64,000 bases of DNA from Novosphingobium sp. 9 (GCF_025340265.1 NZ_CP022708.1:209501-273500); one strand, 5' to 3'. Shown: positions 47,967-57,170, counted from the first letter of the stretch. Made by a program: numbers and translations. The notes: generated from the sequence alone by a model not told the origin.

Positions 47967-50900
47967 CCGGCAATCACCGAGCCAGGCAATTCCATCCGCT
48001 GCACCAGTTTGCCGCTTTCCACGGTGCGCTCGATACTCGCGCCGAGCTGACGGGCCGACGTGGCCACAAGCAACGTCCCAAATCCCTTGCCTTCCGTCAC
48101 GTCGATCTCATTCTCGCCTGCTTCGATCCATTCCATCGAGATGGTTCGCTCGCGTAACGTCCATGTGATCGAAAGGCTGCCGGTTCGGGCGCCCAGCACG
48201 CCATATTTTGCCGCATTGGTTGTCCATTCGTGCAGGATCAGCGCGAGCGAGGACAGGGCCGTGCGCGCGACCGTGACGTCAGGGCCATCGATTTTGATAT
48301 TTGCTTGACCCGAGTAAGGCGCCGTGGTCGTTTCGATCAGGTCTCTCAATGATATCGGTCGCGGCTCGCCAGCCGGGGCAGCCAGCGAATGCGCGCTGCC
48401 AAGGGCTGAAATCCGCTCGCGCAGGTCCAGTGATAAGCTCTGGACATCGTTGTGAGTTCGGCTCGCCGCAGCGATCATGCCGCTGACTACCGCGAAGAGG
48501 TTTTTGACGCGGTGGTTCATTTCGCGCAGCATCAGGCCGCGCGCATCGGCAAGGGCGTATTCGGCAGTGATGTCGATTGCGGCCCCCACCATGCGCAGCG
48601 GGTTCGAACCTCCGATCGTGCGCCCGAAGCTTTTGAGATAGCGGTCGGAGACAACTCCGTCCTTGTCCTGCTGGGGCACGCGGAACGTCACAGCGAAGTC
48701 TTCGGCGCCCGATGCAGTGCGGCGGAGGCCTTCCTCAACCGCCGCGCGGTCCTCGCTATGGATGCGCGAGAGCACGTCTGCCACCGTCACTTCGCCTCTG
48801 ACCGGTAAACCCAACTGAATGCGATTGGTGCCATCGGGAATGAGTTCATCGGTTTTCTCGCAGTACTCCCAGACGCCAATGCCTCCCGCCGTGATCGCAA
48901 GATCGAGCCGCTCGCGCTCGGCAGCAAGATCGCTTTCCATAAGCAGCGCTACGGTGATATCGGTTAGCACCAGCGTGGCGCCGTCCACTCCCCCATGCTG
49001 CGTACGATAGGGGAGCACGCGCAGCGCCAGCGTGCGTCCCCCTTCGCGCGTATGGACCCGCCGCTGCAGAGCCTCGCCAGTTTCGGCAACCCGCAGCGCA
49101 TCGTCGAGATAGCCGTTGTCGTCGAGCCGCGTCGCGACGTCTGCGAGCAGGCGCCCCCGGTCGCTGGGGCGCAGCGGAAAGATACCGGTTGCGGCCTCGG
49201 TGAAGCTCCGGATGCGCAGGTTGCGATCGAGAACAATCACGGCAAGATCGGTAGATTCAAAGAAGTTACGTAGGTCAGAATTTGCGACGGTAAGCTGGTC
49301 GACCTTGCTCTTGAGCTCGTCGTTGACGGTGGACAATTCCTCGTTTGTCGACTGAAGCTCCTCGTTCATCGACATCATTTCTTCGTTCGAACTCTTCAGT
49401 TCCTCGTTTGCCGTCTCCAGCTCCTCGACCGCCGTCCGCAGCTTGTGGCGGGTAAGGCGCAGTTCCTCTTCCAGCGCCTCCATGTGATCGTCGCCGTCCT
49501 CGATCTCTGCTGCATCATGCTCATCGAAGGGGCGGAACGGCGCGCGGTCGCGGAACACGAGCAGAAGGGTGCCATCAGGCAGCGGCTCGCAAACCGCTTC
49601 GATCGGCTGCAGGCCGTAGTCCGACTTGACCTCAACTTCCCGCGCGACGGTGCGCTTCTTGCCGTCACGTGCCTGGCGCACGAGTGGCCCAAGCACGTCG
49701 CGAAGACCAGGCTTCGCGAGTGAAATGGCGTTGGCGCCGCCGGTACGGGTCACAGGAAAGTCGAAGTAGCGGCTCAACTTTCCGTACGCAGCCAGTACCG
49801 CGCCGTCCTGGTTCAACACCATTGAGGGCGGTGCATAGAGTTCCGTCAGCCGCTGGATGGCGATCTCATTTTCTGCGGCCCTGCGCCCGCCCTCCGCCCG
49901 GCTCGACACCTGACGTTGCCGCTGGGTATTTCGGTCGCTGGCGGGAAGATCGATCGGATAGCTTGGGCTGCCAGCGCCCCGCTCAAAGATGCGGGCGTGA
50001 TGATCGACGGGAGGGAACAAATGATCGAAACGGCCGATGCTCTCTGACGGACCAAGGAACAGGTAACCGCCGGGCCGGATCGCGTAATGCAGGATCGGCA
50101 TGACCGACTGCTGAAGGCGGTCATCGAAGTAGATCAGAAGGTTACGGCAGGATACTAGATCGATCCGCGAAAATGGCGGATCCTTGACGACGCTGTGATT
50201 GGAAAACCGAATGAGATCGCGGATCTGGTTCGCGATAGAGAAGCGCTCGCCGTGCGGGTTCGTCCATCGTTCGCGCAAAGGGCTGGGAATGTCGGCAAGC
50301 GCGGAAGCAGGATAGCTGCCATCGCGGGCAATCTGCAGCATCTGTTCGTCAATGTCGGTCGCGAAAATCTGTACTGGGTTGGCGAACCCGTTCTCGCGTG
50401 CGGCATCTGCGAACAAAATTGCCAGCGTATAGGCTTCCTCGCCGCTGGAGCAGCCTGGTACCCAGACGCGAACTTCTTCGTCGGTCTCGCGGTTGCGCAA
50501 GAGCGGGAGGATGACTTTGGTTCGCAGCGCCTCGAACATCTCGGGATCACGGAAGAAACGCGTTACGTTGATGAGCAGGTCGCGAAACAGCGCCTCGCAT
50601 TCGGCAGGATCGCTGCGTACCCGGTCCAGATAGGATCGCGCTGACGCAATGGAGAGCACGTGCATCCGCCGTTCCACGCGCCGCACGAGCGTCGAGCGCT
50701 TGTAGCCCGAGAAGTCGTGCCCCACCGCCGAGCGCAGGGTACCACACAGGTCATCGACATGATCGGCGACGAATTCAGCCTGCTGCTCGCGAGGCTCGAC
50801 GCTGCGACGTTCGAAGAATGCGGAAAGGCAGTCGATGATGTCTGCTGGGCGCTTGACGTAATCCACCAGACCCGTGCCAACCGCCGAGACCGGCATGCCG

Positions 50901-51424
50901 TCGTAGCGCGCCGTTTCAGGCTGCTGGACGACGCAGACGCCGCCATGCTCCTTGATGGCGCGCAGGCCAGTGGATCCATCGGCCCCGGTTCCCGATAGGA
51001 TGACGCAGGCTGCATTCGCCTGTTGGTCTGACGCCAAAGAGATAAAGAAGTCGTCGATCGGCCGACGCAGCCCGCGCGGTTGGGCGAACTCGGTCAGTTG
51101 CAGCCTGCCATCCTGTAGCGCCAGCCCTCGACCGGGTGGGATGATATATACCCGATCGGGCAACAAGGATTCGCCACCCTCACACTGCAACACATCGAGC
51201 GGGCACGCCCGGTCGAGTAACTGCGCGAGCATGCTTTCGTAATTGGGATCGAGATGCTGGACGATCACGAACGCCATGTTAGTGGGGCGGCGCGCGGCCG
51301 ACAGCATCTCACGCAACGCCTCAAGCCCTCCAGCCGAAGCACCAATGCCTACGACCGGTACCGCTATCGGAGACGTGCCCTCAGAGTGCAACGCCACATG
51401 ATCAGGTTTGTTGTCGTCGCTCAA
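47963..51424 (-). CDS. CheB-CheR-PAS fusion with HWE-type histidine kinase
   Basis: An 1,153-residue cytosolic fusion. CheB methylesterase domain: GIGASAGGLEAL with the catalytic Ser, HLDPNYES and GTGADGSTG (about 20-200). CheR methyltransferase: RVERRMHVL, VTRFFRDPEMFEAL, VWVPGCSSGEEAYTLAI and FDDRLQQ (about 230-490). A long heptad-rich linker with repeats of EELETANEELKSSNEE (about 640-720) leads to two PAS regions. The kinase ends with LREMNHRVKNLFAVVSGMI and ILHEWTTNAAKYG, the HWE signature. It starts at TTG 51424, overlapping the LOV stop (TTGA). It may modify signalling proteins or chemoreceptor-like partners; no chemotaxis genes are near. Confidence 0.9.
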   Translation of the reverse strand: MSDDNKPDHVALHSEGTSPIAVPVVGIGASAGGLEALREMLSAARRPTNMAFVIVQHLDPNYESMLAQLLDRACPLDVLQCEGGESLLPDRVYIIPPGRGLALQDGRLQLTEFAQPRGLRRPIDDFFISLASDQQANAACVILSGTGADGSTGLRAIKEHGGVCVVQQPETARYDGMPVSAVGTGLVDYVKRPADIIDCLSAFFERRSVEPREQQAEFVADHVDDLCGTLRSAVGHDFSGYKRSTLVRRVERRMHVLSIASARSYLDRVRSDPAECEALFRDLLINVTRFFRDPEMFEALRTKVILPLLRNRETDEEVRVWVPGCSSGEEAYTLAILFADAARENGFANPVQIFATDIDEQMLQIARDGSYPASALADIPSPLRERWTNPHGERFSIANQIRDLIRFSNHSVVKDPPFSRIDLVSCRNLLIYFDDRLQQSVMPILHYAIRPGGYLFLGPSESIGRFDHLFPPVDHHARIFERGAGSPSYPIDLPASDRNTQRQRQVSSRAEGGRRAAENEIAIQRLTELYAPPSMVLNQDGAVLAAYGKLSRYFDFPVTRTGGANAISLAKPGLRDVLGPLVRQARDGKKRTVAREVEVKSDYGLQPIEAVCEPLPDGTLLLVFRDRAPFRPFDEHDAAEIEDGDDHMEALEEELRLTRHKLRTAVEELETANEELKSSNEEMMSMNEELQSTNEELSTVNDELKSKVDQLTVANSDLRNFFESTDLAVIVLDRNLRIRSFTEAATGIFPLRPSDRGRLLADVATRLDDNGYLDDALRVAETGEALQRRVHTREGGRTLALRVLPYRTQHGGVDGATLVLTDITVALLMESDLAAERERLDLAITAGGIGVWEYCEKTDELIPDGTNRIQLGLPVRGEVTVADVLSRIHSEDRAAVEEGLRRTASGAEDFAVTFRVPQQDKDGVVSDRYLKSFGRTIGGSNPLRMVGAAIDITAEYALADARGLMLREMNHRVKNLFAVVSGMIAAASRTHNDVQSLSLDLRERISALGSAHSLAAPAGEPRPISLRDLIETTTAPYSGQANIKIDGPDVTVARTALSSLALILHEWTTNAAKYGVLGARTGSLSITWTLRERTISMEWIEAGENEIDVTEGKGFGTLLVATSARQLGASIERTVESGKLVQRMELPGSVIAG

Positions 51425-51987
51425 AGGATCGAACTGTCGTCGAGGTTGGCGAGGGTCAGTTTGGCCTGTGCAATTATAGCGGCCGAATTGGCAATTGTGG
51501 TCAAGGTGCCCTCGACGATTATCCCGCTTTCTGCGGCAACGGGGCTTAGCCGGGTCAGCGTCTGGCTCAGTTCCCGGTCATAACCCTGAAGACGCTCTGG
51601 CTGGGCCCGGCTCACGTCGAACTGAGACGCAAAGATATATCGTGTCTCACCCGCCAGTGATCGGAGCCGGGACATGTAAAGCAAGTTGACGAAAGGCGTT
51701 CCGTCTTTGCGGAAGTTGAGGATCGGGGTGCGCACGTTGGGAGACAGGTCGTCTTCCAGAAAGGCGCGCAGCTTGGCCCGAGCTTCGCTCTCGTCGGCAT
51801 CGCGCTGGAGCACGCGGCAGTTGTGTCCGATCAATTCCGAAGACGCGTAACCGGTCAGTTCCACGAACCTGCGATTCACCAGTGCCAGCGGGTGGTCTCC
51901 GTCAGGAAGAGCGAGGGCAAGCGCTATCGGCGAATTCTCGAAAAACGTCTTAAGCTCGTCGGGCACGCTCAGGTTTTGCACTTCCAT
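51421..51987 (-). CDS. LOV-domain (PAS) blue-light sensor-like protein
   Basis: A 188-residue protein. Residues 14-120 form a PAS domain; GHNCRVLQ (residues 55-62 region) is the LOV flavin-binding signature, with Cys57 the residue that forms the light-driven FMN adduct. NFRKDGTPFVNLLYMSRL continues the LOV pattern. The tail (about 140-188) is a short helical signal-transfer segment. ATG 51987 has AGGAG close upstream, better than the TTG at 52026. It is first in a three-gene operon with the CheB-CheR-kinase and receiver. Photochemistry is inferred from the motif. Confidence 0.9.
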   Translation of the reverse strand: MEVQNLSVPDELKTFFENSPIALALALPDGDHPLALVNRRFVELTGYASSELIGHNCRVLQRDADESEARAKLRAFLEDDLSPNVRTPILNFRKDGTPFVNLLYMSRLRSLAGETRYIFASQFDVSRAQPERLQGYDRELSQTLTRLSPVAAESGIIVEGTLTTIANSAAIIAQAKLTLANLDDSSIL

Positions 51988-52280
51988 GTCTCCTGCAAGC
52001 GTCGCTTGCACTTTGTTTCTCACCAACCCATCAATCCCATCGGGTTGCGCAGCCGTATGTGCCTGATTTGTGGAGTAGGGTCACGAGCCTTCTGCTCTCT
52101 CTGACGAAATTCGAGGCGAAAGTGCGCGGACCTGATGACGGCTCAACCATCGCGAGCCAGAGCAGTCTGCCAATCACTGTAGTAAGGAGCGATTACGATG
52201 AAAGCTGCCAGTCCGCACCTGGGAGCGTAAAATTGCCCGCTCAACGGCCGCATAGGGTCGGAGATGCTGGAAACTGACCT

Positions 52281-52871
52281 TCAGATTGAGCTGAGGTGGG
52301 GAGTAAGGACAGAAGCTGTTTCGAGCAGGCCGTTGGCTTCCAATGCCCGTAGAAAATCTTCAGGGGACATTTCAGGTCGCTTCAGGCGCTCCCGCATTTT
52401 TCGGATAGCTGCGATCGCCCGCCCCTCTTCAAGGGCAATAGTGTCGGCAATGAAGTCGTCGGCGCTTCGAGCCTCGATGTTGAGCTGGCCGAGGATGGCA
52501 GCTGGAAAATCTTTCAGATTCTCGGTGACAAGGGCTTGAGCTTGCGTTTTGACGGCAGCGGCGATGACGTGTTCGTCACCAGGGTCGGGCAAGCCAAACT
52601 GAGCGCTACCAATCAGTTTGAAGTCTTCGACCATGGCTTCCGGGAAAGCCGTCTGCATGGCCTTTACCGCTCGCATCCCTCGCGCCTCAGGATCATCGAG
52701 ATCGCGCTCTCGCGCCATCTTGATCAGGGCAGCCTTGGTCTCGTTCAGGATGGGTTCTGACCAGCGGATGCGGAAAAATTCGGCTTCGGCAAGCGACAGC
52801 AGCAAGTTGCGCCGCCAGATACTGACGAGCGTACAGGCATCAATGAGGGCAGTGTAGCGGTTTGCGAACAC
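52281..52871 (-). CDS. PIN-domain ribonuclease toxin (VapC-like)
   Basis: A 196-residue PIN-domain protein. The acidic residues expected at the active site are visible: D11 in ALIDACTLV, E44 or so in LNETKAAL, and Asp residues in LPDPGDEHVIAAA and KDFPAAIL. The body is longer than VapC (about 130 aa), with an Arg/Glu-rich C-terminal helix region. It lies three bases after an HTH gene on the same strand, the arrangement of HTH-PIN toxin-antitoxin pairs. The RNA target is unknown. Confidence 0.8.
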   Translation of the reverse strand: MFANRYTALIDACTLVSIWRRNLLLSLAEAEFFRIRWSEPILNETKAALIKMARERDLDDPEARGMRAVKAMQTAFPEAMVEDFKLIGSAQFGLPDPGDEHVIAAAVKTQAQALVTENLKDFPAAILGQLNIEARSADDFIADTIALEEGRAIAAIRKMRERLKRPEMSPEDFLRALEANGLLETASVLTPHLSSI

Positions 52872-52874
52872 GGT

Positions 52875-53333
52875 TCAGGCTAAGTCCGCATCGCCGCTGA
52901 TGAGTTCGTCGAGGGCCCGCGAACGTTCATCATCGCGCTGCGCCTTATAGCGGAACACGTCATCGGCCCGAATACGGCGATGTCGTCCTATTAGAGTGTG
53001 GGGCATGGCCTCCTGCTCAAGCAGCTTGATCAGGTATGGACGTGACACATTGAGGAGGTCGGCGGCTTGCTGCGTCGTCAGCATTTCCTGGATCGGTACA
53101 AGTGTTACCGCGCTGCCGCTGCCGATATGGCGCAGCAATTCCAGAAACAGGTCAGACATGGCAGGAGTGAGAGTGATTTCGACACGCCTCTTTGATTCCG
53201 GCTCTTGGAGACGCAAGGTTGCTTCTCCCGACTTTTGGGCAGCAAGCATGCGACGAAGCTGGTTAGCGATCTGACGATCATCAGCCGACGGCATATGGCC
53301 GCCGAACGGCTCTGAATGCGCAGGCAACGTCAT
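52875..53333 (-). CDS. HTH DNA-binding antitoxin candidate
   Basis: A 152-residue protein. LTTQQAADLLNVSRPYLIKLLEQEAMPHTLIGRHRRI (about 85-120) is an excisionase-like HTH that also occurs in antitoxins partnered with PIN toxins. The N-terminal 80 residues are helical and contain a strand pair (RRVEITLTPAMSDLFLELL). GGAGAG lies five bases upstream of ATG 53333. The PIN gene begins three bases after its stop. It would repress the pair and neutralise the toxin by contact; this is inferred from arrangement. Confidence 0.75.
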   Translation of the reverse strand: MTLPAHSEPFGGHMPSADDRQIANQLRRMLAAQKSGEATLRLQEPESKRRVEITLTPAMSDLFLELLRHIGSGSAVTLVPIQEMLTTQQAADLLNVSRPYLIKLLEQEAMPHTLIGRHRRIRADDVFRYKAQRDDERSRALDELISGDADLA

Positions 53334-53597
53334 GGAAACTCTCCGTTGTAGAGCAATTCAATAGCGCATATTCGAAATAAACGCAACGAAAATTGGTTCC
53401 CTTGGGATGGGGGGAACCTTCCCATCGGCCGTTTAATCCGCTGATGCTGGTCGCCGGGCCCTATTGGTTGCCCCGACGGGGAAAGCTGCCGGGCCGTACG
53501 TGGGCAACTAGATTCAGAGCCAGAGTGCCCGATAAGGGGCGGTACGTCTGCTTTGAAGCGTTCTACCGATGGCCGTCAGGGCCACAGGAGATATGTC

Positions 53598-53893
53598 ATG
53601 GGATTATCCGAATTTGATCCCGCCGCTCGCGAGAGGGTGTCGTGGAACGCCGGGCGCAAAGTTGGTGCAAAGCGAGCGCTCAAACCCCGTCAGATATGGG
53701 GGATCCGCTTCTTTCTCGATCAGCATGAGCGGGTCCGCGACCGGGCGCTTTTTGACCTCGCCATCGACAGTAAGTTCGTGGATGTAATCTGGTGAAGATC
53801 AGGATCAGCGATATCGTTTGTGATCGGAAAATTCGAACACGGGCTACGGTCGTGCAGCAAAAGACGGGCAGGCCGGTTCAGTTTGAACTGCTG
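53598..53893 (+). pseudogene. Truncated, frameshifted tyrosine integrase
   Basis: Begins GLSEFDPAARERVSWNAGRK, the opening of a roughly 210-residue tyrosine recombinase common on alphaproteobacterial plasmids. A one-base loss at about 53774-53777 breaks the frame (SKF versus SKLRGC), after which LVKIRISDIVCDRKIRTRATVVQQKTGRPVQFELLQ follows. Homology then stops at about 53893 and an IS91-linked recombinase begins. The catalytic half is absent, so it is non-functional. Confidence 0.75.
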
Positions 53894-54476
53894 CAGTCCG
53901 CGCCCGGCATGAAGTACAAGGCGGCGCTGGGTGTGGCTTATGGCGCGGGCCTGCGCGTGTCGGAGGTGGCCCACCTCAAGGTCGACGAAACGAAGTTCAG
54001 CGAAGCTACATCGATAGCACGCGCATGCTGATCCGCGTCGAACAGGGCAAGGGCGGCAGGGATCGCAATGCGATGCTCTCGCCCCAGCTACTCGAGCTGC
54101 TGCGGATGTGGTGGCGAAGGAATGGCACAAGCGCGGGGTGCTGATTGCGCATGGCTGGCTGTTCCCCGGCCAGAACGTCACTGACGCCATCTCGACCCGG
54201 CAACGGCACCGCGCGGTCCAAGAGGCGGCCGAGGTGGCGGGCATCCGCAAGCGCGTCAGCCCGCACACCCTGCGCCATTCCTTCGCCACGCACCTGCTCG
54301 AGCAGGATGTCGATATCCACGTGTTCCAAGTCCTGCTGGGCCACAGAAAGCTGAAGAGCACCGCGCTCTACACCAAGGTGTCGACCCGCACGATCCACGC
54401 CGTCTCGAGCCCGCTCGACCAGCTGATGGCGTTGATGGAGGGCAAGGCGCCCACAAGACCAGACGACGCCGGATGA
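53893..54476 (+). pseudogene. IS91-associated tyrosine recombinase, degenerate
   Basis: MKYKAALGVAYGAGLRVSEVAHLKVD is followed by an interruption of about 20 bases near 53990 (between LKVDE and STRMLIRVEQGKGGRDRN). The frame is lost again near 54115 (WWRRNG against VVAKEWHKRGVLIAHGWLF). The C-terminal part keeps HTLRHSFATHLLEQ and LLGHRKLKSTALYTKV, so R-H-x-x-R, H and Tyr are all present. This partner recombinase usually precedes an IS91 transposase, as here. Confidence 0.75.
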
Positions 54477-54953
54477 GCCGGTGCGCGCCGACCTCGAGGT
54501 CGCGGACATCTTCCGTTCTGCAGGGCCAGCCTACCGGGCGGCCCATGCCGGGCACCTGAGCCTTACTTAGCTCAAGGTGATGTCCGCGATCGAGACCTGC
54601 CGCACCGCAGCCCTGGGCGGGCACGTCGAGGCCTGCGAGGACTGCGGCAACTGGCGGGTCGCCTATAACAGCTGTCGCAACCGGCATTGCCCAAAATGCC
54701 AGGGCGCCGCCGCGCGGACCTGGCTGGCCGAACGGGAGGCCGACCTGCTTCCCGTCGACTACTTCCACGTCGTCTTCACGCTACCCGCCGAGGTTGCCGA
54801 CATCGCGTGGCAGAACAAGGCGCTGGTCTACGACCTGTTGTTCAAGGCGGCCGCGCAGACGATGCTGACCATCGCCGCCGATCCCCGCCATCTGGGCGCC
54901 CGGATCGGGATCACCGCCGTGCTGCATACCTGGGGGACGGCAATGTCTCACCA
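54477..54953 (+). pseudogene. IS91-family transposase, N-terminal fragment with a stop
   Basis: VRADLEVADIFRSAGPAYRAAHAG...LKVMSAIETCRTAALGGHVEACEDCGNW and NRHCPKCQGAAARTWLAEREADLLP are the zinc-finger start of IS91 transposases. An in-frame TAG at 54568-54570 replaces the glutamine usual there. Homology ends near 54953 (HTWGTAMSHQ, where IS91 proteins continue HPHVHMIVPGG). The rest of the protein and the element's ends are missing. Confidence 0.8.
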
Positions 54954-55329
54954 GGCGTTGTTGCCTGTGTTTCGCATTGAGCTCTGCCAAGACGTCGCTG
55001 AAGGATGCATCTTCCATCGCGAGAACGTTGCCCGAGGTCACTTCGATCATCTCAACAGGGCTGTCGGGAAGCCTTGCTGCTGGCACATGAACGCCTGCTC
55101 GCCTTGGTGAACCCGACTTCCGTGCGCCTCCGAGGGAAGCACGGTAATAAAAGCCGTTCCGTCCAGCCTGTACATAGTGACCTCGTGGGCCTGTACCGAC
55201 GCGCAAACCCCGTACGCCGACCGACATACCGACGCCGCCGGATGAGAAATTAAAGCGAAAGGGGCCTGCGCTCACCGATTTTCGGAAATAGAACGGCACC
55301 TTGAATCGTCCAACTGCGTACCTTCTCAT
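54781..55329 (-). CDS. DUF4236 protein with an IS91-derived foreign C-terminus
   Basis: The N-terminal part carries FYFRKSVSAGPFRFNFSSGGVGMSVGVRGLRVGTGPRGHYVQ and FYYRASL, the DUF4236 signature. The likely true start is GTG 55299, reading VPFYFRKS. From about 54953 the frame runs antisense through the IS91 transposase fragment, so the last about 58 residues (GGDPDPGAQMAGIGGDG...) are not native. The gene is therefore truncated by the IS91 remnant. Function of the domain is unknown. Confidence 0.7.
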   Translation of the reverse strand: MRRYAVGRFKVPFYFRKSVSAGPFRFNFSSGGVGMSVGVRGLRVGTGPRGHYVQAGRNGFYYRASLGGARKSGSPRRAGVHVPAARLPDSPVEMIEVTSGNVLAMEDASFSDVLAELNAKHRQQRLVRHCRPPGMQHGGDPDPGAQMAGIGGDGQHRLRGRLEQQVVDQRLVLPRDVGNLGG

Positions 55330-55519
55330 CGCTTCGGATTAGCCACCTCGGGACGAAAATTGGTAAAGCGCGTGCCGGATTTCCAATTTTTCACGCTGGG
55401 CTTCGAGCGACGCGATATTGACGTGCGAGATTCCGCAGAAGCGATGAACGAAGGGGAGCTTTCAATGAGCCGGGAGGATTCGCCGGCTGATGAAGTATGG
55501 CCTGTTTTGGGGGGACACT

Positions 55520-56244
55520 TTAACGTCGATGGGGTGGCGGTTCGCAGGCGATGCCGTCGAGATCGCCATCCAGCCCGACGCGATAGCCAGGCTCTCCTCG
55601 CCGCATCATGGCATAGCCTGCTGCCCGAGCCTCGCGACAGCTGCGAAAATACAGATCCGGGCGAGAGGGCGTAGCTGCTGTCCGTGCGGGCGTGGCCGGC
55701 CGGGGGCGCGGCGGCGCAGGCCTATACTGGCGTGGGTGGGCGGCGCGATAGGCAGACGGCGTGTCGAATGTACCGGCCCAGATGCCGATGCCGTGCTGGT
55801 GCGCGTATTGCTGCGCTGTGAGGTAGCGGTCGGTGAAATGGGGCAGGGTGATCGCGAGCCCGTTTCGCGCGAGCCGTTCGGAAAGATCGACGCCGCTGAC
55901 CGTACAGATCGCAACGACGCGGCCGTACTCGTCGCGGCCCTGTTGGGTGCATTCGAGTGTCTGGTCGCCGACCCATTCCTCCATTTTGCGGGTCGCTTCG
56001 GCGCCGCAGGGCCAGGCTGTCCGTCGCGCATGCAGGACTGCGCTTTCTCAGGGGCATCAATGCCGAACAGACGCATGCGCTCGCCGGTCATTTGCAGAGT
56101 GTCACCATCGATGACCGTGGCCGGCCCCGAATAGATCTGCGCATGTGCGGATGTTGGCAGGGCCGTCAGGCCCGCAGTGAGTGCAAAGCCGCAGGCAAGG
56201 CGATATCCGGTCCGCAGGGCCCGTTCGCAGGGAGCGTTAGTCAT
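55520..56244 (-). pseudogene. Secreted thermonuclease-like protein with Excalibur domain, frameshifted
   Basis: The first frame gives a signal peptide (FALTAGLTALPTSAHA) and SNase motifs VIDGDTLQMTGERMRLFGIDAPEKAQSC. The second frame, open to 55520, continues with WPCGAEATRKMEEWVGDQTLEC, the SNase fold strand and GVDLSERLARNGLAI. It ends with YFRSCREARAAGYAMMRRGEPGY and LDGDLDGIACE, an Excalibur calcium-binding domain. The join is at about 56014-56016, one base missing. A secreted nuclease is typical cargo of such elements. Confidence 0.8.
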
Positions 56245-56741
56245 GAACGCACCTTAGTCTGGCAATGGTAAAGCCGGTCTTGCCGATCCGGGCCCAAAAA
56301 AGAGATCCCGCCTCGTCCCCGGCGCCGCAAGAGGCCTCGCATCCGGTATGCGTGTCGGTACACAGGCAGGTGTTCGCGAAGCCCGGACGATGCTGCCATC
56401 CTGGCTGGCCTGGGGTAAGAACTGCCTGCTGTCCTGCCGTCGGGATCTGTGCGGTTCTGATGCCATGCAGACGTTCCAGGTGGTATCCGGGCCATGACGG
56501 CCTCGCCTTCGATGCGCTTGATGGCCGCCGCGTCGCTGGTGCTCGCCCGGCTTGCCGCAACGTCTCGTCCCCCTGTTTCATCCCCCGCCCCGATGGGGCG
56601 TTCCTCGCGAGACAGGAAACACGCGGATCGAGACGTCCTTCGCGATGCTGCGGGCCTGCGGCTGCGGCGCCGGTCGCGGGCGGCTGACCTTGCGCATCGA
56701 GGCCGCAATGGCGCGGCTCGAGCAAAAAAGGAACGTAGACA
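56245..56741. other. Region between the nuclease gene and DUF736
   Basis: A plus-strand frame (56265-56687) is open but Cys/Arg/Pro-rich without recognisable domain or ribosome site, and a minus frame overlaps it. No confident gene is called. It may hold the divergent promoter region for the nuclease and the DUF736 transfer-region genes. Confidence 0.4.
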
Positions 56742-57059
56742 ATGGCAAAGATCGGCACATTCAAGATCATCTCGGGCGAACTTCGCGGCGCCATCACGAC
56801 CCTGGCTGTACAGGCCAAGTCGGTCAGGATCGTCCCCGATGAGACTGCCACCGGCAACGCGCCCGGCCATCGCATCTTCGCGGGCGAGGCAGAAATCGGT
56901 GCAGCCTGGACCCGCAGCACGCAGGACGACCGGACCTATCTCTCGGTCAAGCTCGACGACCCCAGCCTCGTGGCGCCCATCTTCGCCCAGCTGTTTGAGA
57001 ACCCCGACGGCACCCACGACCTGGTCTGGACCCGCAGCTCGCGTCGCACGGGCGAGTAA
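56742..57059 (+). CDS. DUF736 family protein (first copy)
   Basis: A 105-residue single-domain protein: IGTFKIISGELRGAITTLAVQAKSVRIVP, FAGEAEIGAAWTRS, YLSVKLDDPSLVAPIFAQLFE and DLVWTR. DUF736 proteins are common in the transfer regions of alphaproteobacterial plasmids; their role is not known. A second, diverged copy is at 60606. A perfect GC-rich palindrome follows 10 bases after its stop codon. Confidence 0.85.
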   Translation: MAKIGTFKIISGELRGAITTLAVQAKSVRIVPDETATGNAPGHRIFAGEAEIGAAWTRSTQDDRTYLSVKLDDPSLVAPIFAQLFENPDGTHDLVWTRSSRRTGE

Positions 57060-57068
57060 CCCTTCCCA

Positions 57069-57098
57069 AGGCCCCTCCCCAAATTTGGGGAGGGGCCT
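57069..57098. terminator. Perfect 30-base palindrome after DUF736
   Basis: AGGCCCCTCCCCAAA reads into TTTGGGGAGGGGCCT, a flawless 15-bp inverted repeat with no spacer. It can form a strong hairpin in RNA but no T-run follows. It may act as a terminator for the DUF736 gene or as a symmetric protein-binding site between DUF736 and DUF2285. Confidence 0.55.
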
Positions 57099-57170
57099 CC
57101 CCGCATCCCGGAATACCGTCAAAGCCACAGGCGCGGCAGGTTTGGGCCTCCCACCTGGAAGGTACGCCGC

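Noticed and set aside
52198..52230. A ten-codon frame (MKAASPHLGA) with a good ribosome site upstream of the LOV operon
   Set aside because: Too short to support without expression data; it may be a remnant.
55360..55674. Plus-strand frame between the DUF4236 and nuclease genes
   Set aside because: It overlaps the end of the recognisable nuclease gene, and I find no family or start signal.
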